A DNA stretch of 64,000 nucleotides from assembly GCA_963839645.1 (NCBI GenBank), contig CAWIVZ010000008.1:310001-374000 (forward strand), in the 5' to 3' direction. The first letter of the stretch is position 1. Each line of letters starts with the position of its first letter. The notes beneath the pieces were generated by a model. That model searched no databases. It was not told the origin of the DNA and worked only from the letters and a program-made list of their open reading frames with translations. Shown piece after piece: positions 56,954-64,000 of the stretch. The position numbers and the translations under genes were made by a program. Source of the DNA: PALSA-911 sp963839645 (GTDB lineage: Bacteria; Pseudomonadota; Alphaproteobacteria; Acetobacterales; Acetobacteraceae).

Positions 56954-58069
56954 TCATGCCACCAGCGCCCGCAAGCGCTCGTTGCGTCCGATCCTATCCA
57001 GCACCACGCTGCCGGTGCGCCAATCCTCGTTCAACGTCACGGTCTTGCGGAAGCGGTTCTGCCCATCGAGGTCGACCGGCGTGCCGACCCATTCCGTGGC
57101 CTCCTTGGGGATGACCGGAACCAGGATCGCGATTTCCTCCAGCGCGGCATGGCGCTCCGCCGTGGTCGCCGCCCCGTGCCAGAGCAGGCAAATCCGCTCC
57201 CAGCCATCCAGCAGCCACTCGGACCGCGCCACCCGCTCCGCCAGCGGTTCCGGCGCCGCGCCGAATTCGCGGATCAGCCCGACAACATCACCGGTCATTG
57301 CCTGCGCGTCGGCCAACGTGGCGCGCGCGCAGGAAATCGTCAGGCTAGCCGCCATCGTCGTCATGCCGGCCACCCCGCCGCTGTCGTCGGCGTGCTCCTG
57401 CGCCCAGGAAGCGGTCTGCGCCCGAAGCGCGCAAAGCTGCTCCAGCGCCCGGGGGATGCGCGCCTGATCGACGAAACTGCCGACGCCGACGCCCATGAAA
57501 ACCTCCGCCAGTTCCTCCAGCCCCCTCGCGATGGTCTCCGCGGTCCAGCCGATCTTCGGCGCCAGCTCGGCGATGGCCTGTCTGGCCCGCGCCTCCAGTT
57601 CCTGCGGCTTGGCCCGATCCGGCGGCGGGGCGGCCCCGCCGGCCGGCTCCTGCTGGTCGACCATGGCCATCAGCAGCAGAAAATTGGTCACCATCCGGTC
57701 CTGCCGGTCGGTGTCGGCCGTGCTGCCCGCCGCTGCCTGCGCCTCGCGCCCGGCCAGCCCCTCGGCCGCCACTTCCCGCGCGGCCTCACGGATCAGCGCC
57801 GGCGTGACGGCCCGCAGAGTGGCGATCTTCTGGTTCAGCCGCGTGTCATGCACGGTCGGCTTGCATAGTTCGCGAACCCCGCTCCAGGGCAGGATGTAGA
57901 CGCCGCGCCCGCCCGAAGGGTTCGGCACGATCAGTTCCACCCCGCCGCGCTCCGACGGGCGCGCCCGCGCCCCGGCCAGCATCGGCGTGGTGAAGGCCAT
58001 CGCTACCCCACGCTCCAGGAAGGTCGTGGGGTGATAGGTCTGGATCAGCGGTATATGCGGCTGTGACAT
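56954..58069 (-). CDS. Uncharacterised helical protein
   Basis: A 371-residue protein beginning MSQPHIPLIQTYHPTTFLERG, with an N-terminal beta region (GGVELIVPNPSGGRGVYILPWSGV) and a long helical remainder. No family is recognised, and no transmembrane segments are present. It precedes the other unknown gene; upstream, 90 bases away, is the enoyl-CoA hydratase gene. Both unknown genes show normal codon use, so recent transfer is not indicated. Confidence 0.65.
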   Translation of the reverse strand: MSQPHIPLIQTYHPTTFLERGVAMAFTTPMLAGARARPSERGGVELIVPNPSGGRGVYILPWSGVRELCKPTVHDTRLNQKIATLRAVTPALIREAAREVAAEGLAGREAQAAAGSTADTDRQDRMVTNFLLLMAMVDQQEPAGGAAPPPDRAKPQELEARARQAIAELAPKIGWTAETIARGLEELAEVFMGVGVGSFVDQARIPRALEQLCALRAQTASWAQEHADDSGGVAGMTTMAASLTISCARATLADAQAMTGDVVGLIREFGAAPEPLAERVARSEWLLDGWERICLLWHGAATTAERHAALEEIAILVPVIPKEATEWVGTPVDLDGQNRFRKTVTLNEDWRTGSVVLDRIGRNERLRALVA

Positions 58070-58159
58070 GGATCGGGCACCGGTTCGACACCGCCGATCT
58101 TGCTCACCCTATCATGAACGAAACGTTGCCGCGTGGCGCCGCAGCCCCGATCCGCGAGA

Positions 58160-58942
58160 CTACCTGCCCTGGAAGACCGGCTTCTGCTTGGCCAGGAACG
58201 ACCGGCAGGCGTTGCGGAAATCCTCCGTCAGCCGAAAATCGCTGGTCGCGCGGTCCTCCGCCGGCGTGATCGGCAGTTCGCCGCGCAGCCTGCGGATCGC
58301 CGCCTTGTGGTAGCGCGCCGACAGCGGGCTGCCCTGCGAGATCCGATGCGCCAGCGCCAGCGCCTCCGCCTCCACCTGGTCGTCGGGTACCACGCGCGAC
58401 AGCAGCCCCTTCTCATAGGCTTCGCGGCCGTTGAAGATCCGCCCCTCGATCAGGATCTCCGCCACCACACCGGTGCCGGCCAACTGGATGATCGGGTCGA
58501 TCTCCGCATAGGGGTACCAGATGCCCAGGTTGCGCGCGGTGATGCCGAAGCGGATGTTCTCGCCGCCAACGCGGAAATCGCACAGCGCCGCCACGCCGGC
58601 GCCGCCGCCCAGGCAATGGCCCATGATCATCGCGACGACCGGATGCCGGCACAGCCGGACCGACTGCATGCTCTCGTGCAGCACGCGGGCGTACTCCTCC
58701 TCCCGCTCCTCGGTGCCGCGCTCCACCTCGAACGCGGCGATGTCGGCGCCGGCGCTGAACGCCTTGTCGCCGGCCCCGCGGATGATCACGCAGCGCAGGT
58801 CGTCCTCGGCCGACAGCGCCTCCATCGTGTGCTGCAGGCCCAGCCACATGGACAGGTCGAACGCGTTGCGGACCTCCGGACGGTCGATGATCACGGTGGC
58901 GATCGGTCCCTCGCGGATGATCCGGAGTTTCGGATGGTACAT
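58160..58942 (-). CDS. Enoyl-CoA hydratase/isomerase family protein
   Basis: A 260-residue crotonase-fold protein with DRPEVRNAFDLSMW, the oxyanion loop FSAGADIAAFE, MGHCLGGGAGVAALCDFRVGG and GLLSRVVPDDQVEAEAL. The C-terminal RSFLAKQKPVFQGR closely resembles the ending of the 15937 hydratase (KRRAVFQGR), suggesting they are paralogues. The reaction could be hydration or isomerisation of enoyl-CoA. Confidence 0.88.
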   Translation of the reverse strand: MYHPKLRIIREGPIATVIIDRPEVRNAFDLSMWLGLQHTMEALSAEDDLRCVIIRGAGDKAFSAGADIAAFEVERGTEEREEEYARVLHESMQSVRLCRHPVVAMIMGHCLGGGAGVAALCDFRVGGENIRFGITARNLGIWYPYAEIDPIIQLAGTGVVAEILIEGRIFNGREAYEKGLLSRVVPDDQVEAEALALAHRISQGSPLSARYHKAAIRRLRGELPITPAEDRATSDFRLTEDFRNACRSFLAKQKPVFQGR

Positions 58943-58991
58943 GTTTTCAAAGTCCTATCTTCAACGAAGCCCGTCTGGCGGGCGTTCTCTG

Positions 58992-59657
58992 TCAAACGCC
59001 GGGCAGGTCGTCAATCGCCGGCCGCCCCGTCAGGTGGCGCCAATGGTGCCAGAGCAGCCGCGCCGCCAGCGACCGGGCCGGTCGCCAGGGCTCCGCCAGC
59101 ACACGCAGTTCCACCGGGCCGGGCCGGGCCGGCAGCCCCTTCAAAGCCGCGGCCGCGCCCGCCACCGCGATGTCCCCGGCGGGAAACACGTCGCGCCGGC
59201 CGAGCGCGAACAGCAGATAGATTTCGGCACTCCAGCGCCCCATGCCACGCACCGCCGTGATCGCCGCGATCGCCTCCTCGTCCGCCATGGCGGCGATCTT
59301 CGCAGCACTCAGCCGGCCGTCCGCGAAGGCGAGCGCCAGGTCGCGGGCATGCGCCACCTTCGGGCGCGACAGCCCCGCCGCACGCAGATCCGCTTCTTCC
59401 AGCGCCAGCAGGCCGGCCGGGTCGAGCACGCCGGGCAGTGCCCGCAGCCGTCCCCAGATGGCGGCGGCGGCCTGATTGCTGATCATCTGCCCGACGATCG
59501 CCTGCAACAGGCCGGGAAACCCGTCCGCCCGCCGCCGCCAGGGCAGCGGCCCGGCGGCCGCCTCGATCCGCGCCAGATCCGGATCGGCCGCGACCAGAAG
59601 CCCGATCGCCGCGCGTTCGGCCTCCGGTACGGCCGGAAATGCGGCCGGAGCCTCCAC
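58992..59657 (-). CDS. DNA-3-methyladenine glycosylase (AlkA-type HhH-GPD)
   Basis: A 221-residue base-excision repair enzyme. The helix-hairpin-helix VRGMGRWSAEIYLLF is followed by the GPD motif with catalytic Asp162 (RRDVFPAGDIAV). It removes alkylated purines. It lacks the iron-sulfur motif of MutY/Nth, in keeping with AlkA. The GTG start at 59657 overlaps the stop of the GNAT gene by one base (TAGTG), so the two are translationally coupled. Confidence 0.9.
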   Translation of the reverse strand: MEAPAAFPAVPEAERAAIGLLVAADPDLARIEAAAGPLPWRRRADGFPGLLQAIVGQMISNQAAAAIWGRLRALPGVLDPAGLLALEEADLRAAGLSRPKVAHARDLALAFADGRLSAAKIAAMADEEAIAAITAVRGMGRWSAEIYLLFALGRRDVFPAGDIAVAGAAAALKGLPARPGPVELRVLAEPWRPARSLAARLLWHHWRHLTGRPAIDDLPGV

Positions 59658-60175
59658 TAGGCCGGTATGTCCAAATCCCCGGCACCCAGCACGCGCTGCA
59701 TCTGCACCACATCCAGCCAGCGGCCAAATTTCAGGCCTGCGGACCGCAAGGTGCCGACATGCTGGAAGCCCAGACTGGCATGCACGCCGATCGAGCCGAC
59801 ATTTTCGGAATCGCCGATCACCGCGATCATCGTGCGAAACCCGGCCTGCGTCGCGATCTCGATCATCCGCGCGCCCAGCGCCTTGCCGACGCCCTGGCCG
59901 CGCACGTCGTCGCGGATGTAGATGCTGTCCTCGGCGGTGAAGCGATAGGCCGAGCGGTCGCGGAACTGTGCGTAATAGGCAAAGCCCAGCACGCCGGTGG
60001 CATCGGTCGCCACCAGCCAGACCCAGCCATGATCGACCACGCGGCGATAGCGCCGGGTCATCTCCTCGATCGACGGCGGCTCCTCCTCGAAAGTGCCGGT
60101 GCCGTGTAGCACGTGATGGGCGTAGATCGCCTGGATCTCAGGAAGGTCGGGCGGGGTGGCGTCACGGATCTGCAT
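59657..60175 (-). CDS. GNAT N-acetyltransferase (phosphinothricin acetyltransferase-like)
   Basis: A 172-residue GNAT: IRDATPPDLPEIQAIYAHHVLHGTGTFEEEPPS at the start, acetyl-CoA loop RDDVRGQGVGKALGARMIE and YIRDDVRGQG. The phosphinothricin N-acetyltransferase-like layout (SIYVHPDxRGxGVG in the family) is common to housekeeping methionine sulfone/sulfoximine acetyltransferases, so herbicide resistance should not be inferred. It is overlapped by the glycosylase gene. Confidence 0.88.
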   Translation of the reverse strand: MQIRDATPPDLPEIQAIYAHHVLHGTGTFEEEPPSIEEMTRRYRRVVDHGWVWLVATDATGVLGFAYYAQFRDRSAYRFTAEDSIYIRDDVRGQGVGKALGARMIEIATQAGFRTMIAVIGDSENVGSIGVHASLGFQHVGTLRSAGLKFGRWLDVVQMQRVLGAGDLDIPA

Positions 60176-60560
60176 GATTGAACCAGTCAGGAAAGGGGTC
60201 AGAAAGGTTGAACGAATGAAAAATCCGGCGGCGGGGCTGGGCCCACCGAATTCCCGTTCGAAGTCACGATATCTGTCGAAGTCACGATATCTTCAGCAAA
60301 GCCTTTATCTATTTCACATATATTCTCGCTAACCTGGGTTCGTCACAACCGCCCGCGAAGCACGGTTTATTTTCCTGGGCCTCGCGGCCTGCAGCCACTC
60401 GGATCTCATCGGATATGTCCTCAAGCCATGCCCAACCCCTGCGTCGCGACCACTCTACCGGCTTGATTTGCCGGGACAAACCATTGCGCGCAAATCTATC
60501 GGGACAATACCCTCGGTTTTCGTGCTAAACGCTGAGTTACGAGCGATATAGGAGCCACGC
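60176..60560. other. Intergenic region, 385 bases, AT-rich for this window
   Basis: Contains no convincing ORF. It has a 17-base direct repeat pair (60258-60292), a low-GC stretch (CTTTATCTATTTCACATATATTCTCGC) and the ribosome-binding site GGAG at 60551-60554 for the secretion gene. It is the probable promoter/control region of the type I secretion genes. Confidence 0.6.
60258..60292 (+). repeat. Direct repeat pair, period 18
   Basis: TCGAAGTCACGATATCT occurs at 60258-60274 and again at 60276-60292, one base apart. Two 17-base half-sites at an 18-base pitch (about two helical turns) 270 bases upstream of the secretion gene could be a regulator binding site. Confidence 0.6.
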
Positions 60561-62859
60561 GTGGACGATATCCAGGGTCAGTCCATATCATTTGCCGGCG
60601 CGGCCGCCAGCGCCGGGGGCGGCGGCGATCAGGCCAACGGCTCCGATGCCGGCTTCCGCCCGCGTGAGGAGCGTATCGATCCGCGAGTCCGGGCCGTATC
60701 GCTGGCCGGACGCTACTACGGCATGGAACTGGACGAGGGCGACTTCCGCCGCACGGCGGGTGAAACCCACGCCTCCGCCGCCTCGCTAGCCGCCTGGGCG
60801 CAGGAATGCGGGCTCTGGGCGAAGGGCGTCCGGCTGAACTGGCGCCAGCTTCTGCGCATCCAGGCAGCTGGCCCGGTCGTGCTGCTGTTCACCGACGGCA
60901 GCGCCGGGCTGATGACCGCCGCCAACGCGGAAAGCCGCGTCGTCATGATCAAGGACCCGCTGTCCCCGGTCAGCGAGCCCGCGGTCGTGGTGGACGAAAA
61001 CCGCCTGAGGCAGGTCTGGTCCGGCGAGGCCGTTCTGGTCCGCGTCAACCGCGGCATCGCGGCAGCGGACGCGCCGTTCAACCGCAGCTGGCTGGTCTCC
61101 CTGGTCGGCCAGGAGCGCCGCTCGCTGCGCGACATCGCCTACGCCTCGCTCACGCTGAGCTTCCTGACCATCTTCCCACCGCTGCTGGTCATGACCGCGG
61201 TGGACAAGGTGCTGACCCATCACAGCTATTCCACGCTGGCGCTGTTGGCGACCATCCTGGCGATCGGCGTGGTCTATGAAACCCTGCTCGGCCACGCCCG
61301 GCGGATGATCGTGCTGACCGTCGGCACAAGGCTCGACACCAAGCTGAACCTGCACATCTTCGCCCGCCTGCTGCGCCTGCCGCTCGACTATTTCGAGCGC
61401 CATCCCGCCGGCGAGACGATGCACAAGCTCGACCAGGTCAACAAGGTGCGGGAGTTCCTCACCGGCAAGCTGCTGACCACCTTCCTCGACATGTTCACGC
61501 TGCTGCGTGCTGCTGCCGTTCCTGTTCTACCTGAACACCACGCTCGCCTGGATCGTCGTGGCCTGCGTCGGCGATGATCGCGCTGATCATCCTCGCCTTC
61601 CTGAAGCCGCTGCGCAAAGTCTTCCGCAACGTCATCATTGCGGAAACCGCCCGCGCCTCGGTGCTGGGCGAGACGATCTTCGGCGTGAAGACGGTCAAAT
61701 CCCTCGCCATCGAACCCCAGCGCAAGGACCTGTGGGACGCCAAGGTGGCCGATGCCGGCAAATGGCGCATGGAATTCGGCAAGCTCGCCAACTGGCCGCA
61801 GACCATGGTCACCCCGATCGAGCGCTTCATGTCGATCGGCATCATCCTGCTCGGCGCCTACCTCGCGCTGAAGGACGAAAGCGGCTACGCGGTCGGCTGC
61901 GCTGTTCGCGTTCATGATGCTGTCCATGCGCGTCGCCCAGCCGCTGGTCGGCCTCGCCCGGCTGATCGAGGATTTCGAGGAATTCGGCGCCGCCATCGGC
62001 GAAGCCGGCTCGGTGCTGAACCGGCCGCTGGAAGCCGATGCCGCATCCGGCGGCCTGCGTCCGAAATTCGAGGGCGCGATCACCGTGGACGACCTGTCGC
62101 TTCACCTATGGCGGCACCAAGGTGCCGGCGCTGGACCGCGTCAGCTTCGCGATCCCGGCCGGCACCATGATGGGCGTGGTCGGGCGCAGCGGCTCGGGCA
62201 AATCCACCCTGGCCCGCCTGCTGCAGGGCATCAACCGCGACTACTCGGGCTTCCTGAAGATCGACGGCGCCGACCTGCGGGAAATCAATCTGCGCCATCT
62301 GCGCTCCAGCTTCGGGGTCGTGCTGCAGGACAATTTCCTGTTCCGCGGCTCGATCCGCGACAACATCATCGCCGGCCGTCCCGGCCTGACGATCGAGGAC
62401 GTGGTGCGCGCCGCGCGGCTGGCGGGCGCCGAGGAATTCATCGAGCGGATGCCGAACGGCTACGAAACCTATATCGAGGAAGGCTCGCCCAACCTCTCCG
62501 GCGGCCAGAAGCAGCGCCTGGCGATCGCCCGCGCGCTGATCCAGGACCCGCGCATCCTGATCCTGGACGAAGCCACCAGCGCGCTCGATCCGGAAAGCGA
62601 GGCGCTGGTCAACGCCAACCTCAACCGCATCGCGCGCGGCCGCACCATGGTCATCGTCTCCCACCGCCTGTCCTCGCTCACCGAGTGCGACCAGATCCTG
62701 GTGCTGGAGAAGGGCAAGCTGGTAGACATCGCGCCGCACCGCACGTTGCTCGAACGCTGCTCCCTCTATCGCCAGCTTTGGGCGCAACAGAACCGTCACA
62801 TGGATCATCAGGGTACCCGTCATGCAGCGATCGCTCCTACCCTCCTCCAAGGCGACTAA
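60561..62859 (+). pseudogene. Type I secretion ABC transporter, HlyB-like, with C39-like N-terminal domain (four frameshifts)
   Basis: The reconstructed protein is about 765 residues: an N-terminal C39-peptidase-like domain without an apparent catalytic Cys (a CLD as in HlyB), five to six membrane helices, and an ATPase with Walker A GRSGSGKST, signature LSGGQ, Walker B ILILDEATSALD and SHR switch. It exports protein across both membranes with the following fusion protein. Extra bases near 61506, 61572, 61898 and 62100 break the frame, all within the membrane and linker part. GTG 60561 is preceded by GGAG at a six-base spacing. Confidence 0.88.
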
Positions 62860-64000
62860 TCGGCTGGCCGGGGGCAGAAGCGCGACGAGCGACGATCCCA
62901 CCCTCCCGGTGGTCCTGGAATTCCAGTCGCCATCCGCCGGCATCCTGGCGATGCCGGTGCCTCGCTCGGCCCGCGGCACGGTCTGGATCATCAGTTCGAT
63001 GTTCGCCGCCTGCGTGGTCGCGCTCGGCCTGATCCATGTCGACCGGGTGGTGACCGCCTCGGGGCGCGTGGTATCGCGCTCGGCCAACATCGTGGTGCAG
63101 CCGCTGGAAACCGCCATCGTGCGCTCGATCGACGTACACGAGGGCCAACAGGTGCGCGCCGGCGATCTGCTGGCGCGGCTCGACCCCACCTTCGCCGTCG
63201 CCGACCTCGGCGCGCTGGTCGCGCAGGTCGGCAGCCTGCAGGCCGAGGTTTCCCGTCTGCAGGCGGAAGCCGATGGCAAGCCCTTCACCTATACCGGCCT
63301 CGACCCGTCGCTGTCGCTGCAGTCGGCGATCTACGCCCAGCGCGCGGCCGAGCGCAGCTACAAGCTGGAGAACTACCGCCAGAAGATCGACGGCCTGCAG
63401 GCCACCGTGAACCGCTCCGAAGCCGATGCCGCGGCATTCCGCAGCCGCCTCGTTGTCGCCCAGGACGTCGAGGCCATGCGCAAGAACCTCGAAAAGCTGC
63501 AGGTCGGCAGCAAGCTGAACTCCCTCGCCGCGACCGACAGCCGCCTGGAGATCGCCCGCGGCCTGGCTTCCGCCATCGAGACCGGGGAATCCGCCAAGCG
63601 TGACCTGAAGGCGATGGAAGCCGAACGCGACGGCTACATCCAAACCTGGCGCGCACAGACCTCGCAATCCCTCACCGAGCAGGTTCGCAAGCTCAGCGAC
63701 GCCCGCGAACAGCTGAACAAGGCGCAGCTGCGCCGCAAGCTGGTGGAATTGCATGCCGACCGGGATGCCACGGTGCTGACACTGGCGCGGGTATCGGTCG
63801 GCTCGGTACTGCAATCGGGCGAGCAGTTCATCACCCTGGTGCCGACCGACGCACCGATGGAGGTCGAAGCCAACATCGCCGGGCGCGACGACGGCTTCGT
63901 GCATGTCGGCGACCCCGTCGCGGTCAAGTTCGACACCTTCCCTTTCAGCCTGTACGGCATGGCCGAGGGCACGGTGCGCATTGTCAGCCCGGACAGCTTC
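62822..64000 (+). CDS. Type I secretion membrane fusion protein, HlyD family, partial (runs off right edge)
   Basis: At least 393 residues in one uninterrupted frame from ATG 62822 to the window end. It has a hydrophilic leader, a membrane helix (VWIISSMFAACVVALGLI), a lipoyl-like domain (GRVVSRSANIVVQPLETAIVRSI), a long coiled coil (residues about 180-300, KLEKLQ..SLTEQVRKLSDAREQLNK) and a second lipoyl/beta-barrel part (TVLTLARVSVGSVLQSGEQFITLVP). It links the ABC transporter to an outer-membrane TolC. Its start overlaps the transporter gene by 38 bases. The secreted substrate gene is not in the window. Confidence 0.9.
   Translation, partial: MQRSLLPSSKATNRLAGGRSATSDDPTLPVVLEFQSPSAGILAMPVPRSARGTVWIISSMFAACVVALGLIHVDRVVTASGRVVSRSANIVVQPLETAIVRSIDVHEGQQVRAGDLLARLDPTFAVADLGALVAQVGSLQAEVSRLQAEADGKPFTYTGLDPSLSLQSAIYAQRAAERSYKLENYRQKIDGLQATVNRSEADAAAFRSRLVVAQDVEAMRKNLEKLQVGSKLNSLAATDSRLEIARGLASAIETGESAKRDLKAMEAERDGYIQTWRAQTSQSLTEQVRKLSDAREQLNKAQLRRKLVELHADRDATVLTLARVSVGSVLQSGEQFITLVPTDAPMEVEANIAGRDDGFVHVGDPVAVKFDTFPFSLYGMAEGTVRIVSPDSF

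Noticed and set aside
59657..60175. Herbicide (phosphinothricin) resistance gene
   Set aside because: The GNAT protein only has the general layout; genuine resistance enzymes cannot be distinguished from common housekeeping relatives by eye.

Overview
The window is a dense, high-GC stretch (by eye about two thirds G+C) of an aerobic alphaproteobacterium. The gene families and codon bias fit Rhodospirillales/Acetobacteraceae-like bacteria, but no rRNA, tRNA or phylogenetic marker is present, so the assignment is tentative. I support about 57 protein-coding loci and no RNA genes. No recognisable transcriptional regulator is encoded anywhere in the 64 kb.

Layout. 1-7.6 kb: a membrane protein/cytochrome c pair, an internally deleted MgtC-type remnant, a VIT-family transporter, a Zn-alcohol dehydrogenase, a D-aminoacylase-type amidohydrolase with an MFS transporter, and a ClC channel/antiporter. 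7.8-19.7 kb: small-molecule and acyl-CoA catabolism (TPP enzyme, LLM oxidoreductase, amidohydrolase, TauD-type dioxygenase, NTF2-like protein, Ldh-family dehydrogenase, CoA-transferase, enoyl-CoA hydratase, two acyl-CoA dehydrogenases). 19.8-26.3 kb: a minus-strand cluster of LLM oxidoreductases with a molybdenum hydroxylase large subunit and a MoaD-like protein ending in Gly-Gly; a 201-bp inverted-repeat element lies inside it. 26.5-30.2 kb: VOC protein, then GtrA, polyprenyl-phosphate sugar transferase and glycosyltransferase (surface polysaccharide). 30.2-34.7 kb: two LLM genes divergent from a complete fused fbiC, the F0 synthase of coenzyme F420 biosynthesis. 34.8-36.6 kb: small envelope proteins. 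36.8-42.5 kb: SDR, NDP-forming acyl-CoA synthetase, SulP transporter, enoyl-CoA hydratase. 42.5-51.5 kb: CBS protein, FtsH, MFS pump, thioesterase, FKBP isomerase, lipoprotein, DUF2252 protein. 51.8-60.2 kb: LLM, dienelactone hydrolase, UPF0149, 2OG-Fe dioxygenase, two unknown proteins, enoyl-CoA hydratase, DNA glycosylase, GNAT. 60.5 kb to the edge: a type I secretion ABC transporter and its membrane fusion protein, cut by the window end.

Together the genes suggest a metabolically versatile heterotroph that degrades varied organic acids through CoA intermediates. It carries seven luciferase-like monooxygenase (LLM) genes; with fbiC nearby, some of these may use F420 rather than FMN.

Quality warning. 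Eleven genes contain a total of about 21 single-base frameshifts (about 16 look like +1, five like -1). Joining the frames restores normal family proteins in every case, so many or most may be assembly errors. Twelve of the 21 fall in five of the seven LLM genes. Frameshifted loci are typed as pseudogene by convention only; their coordinates span the reconstructed gene.
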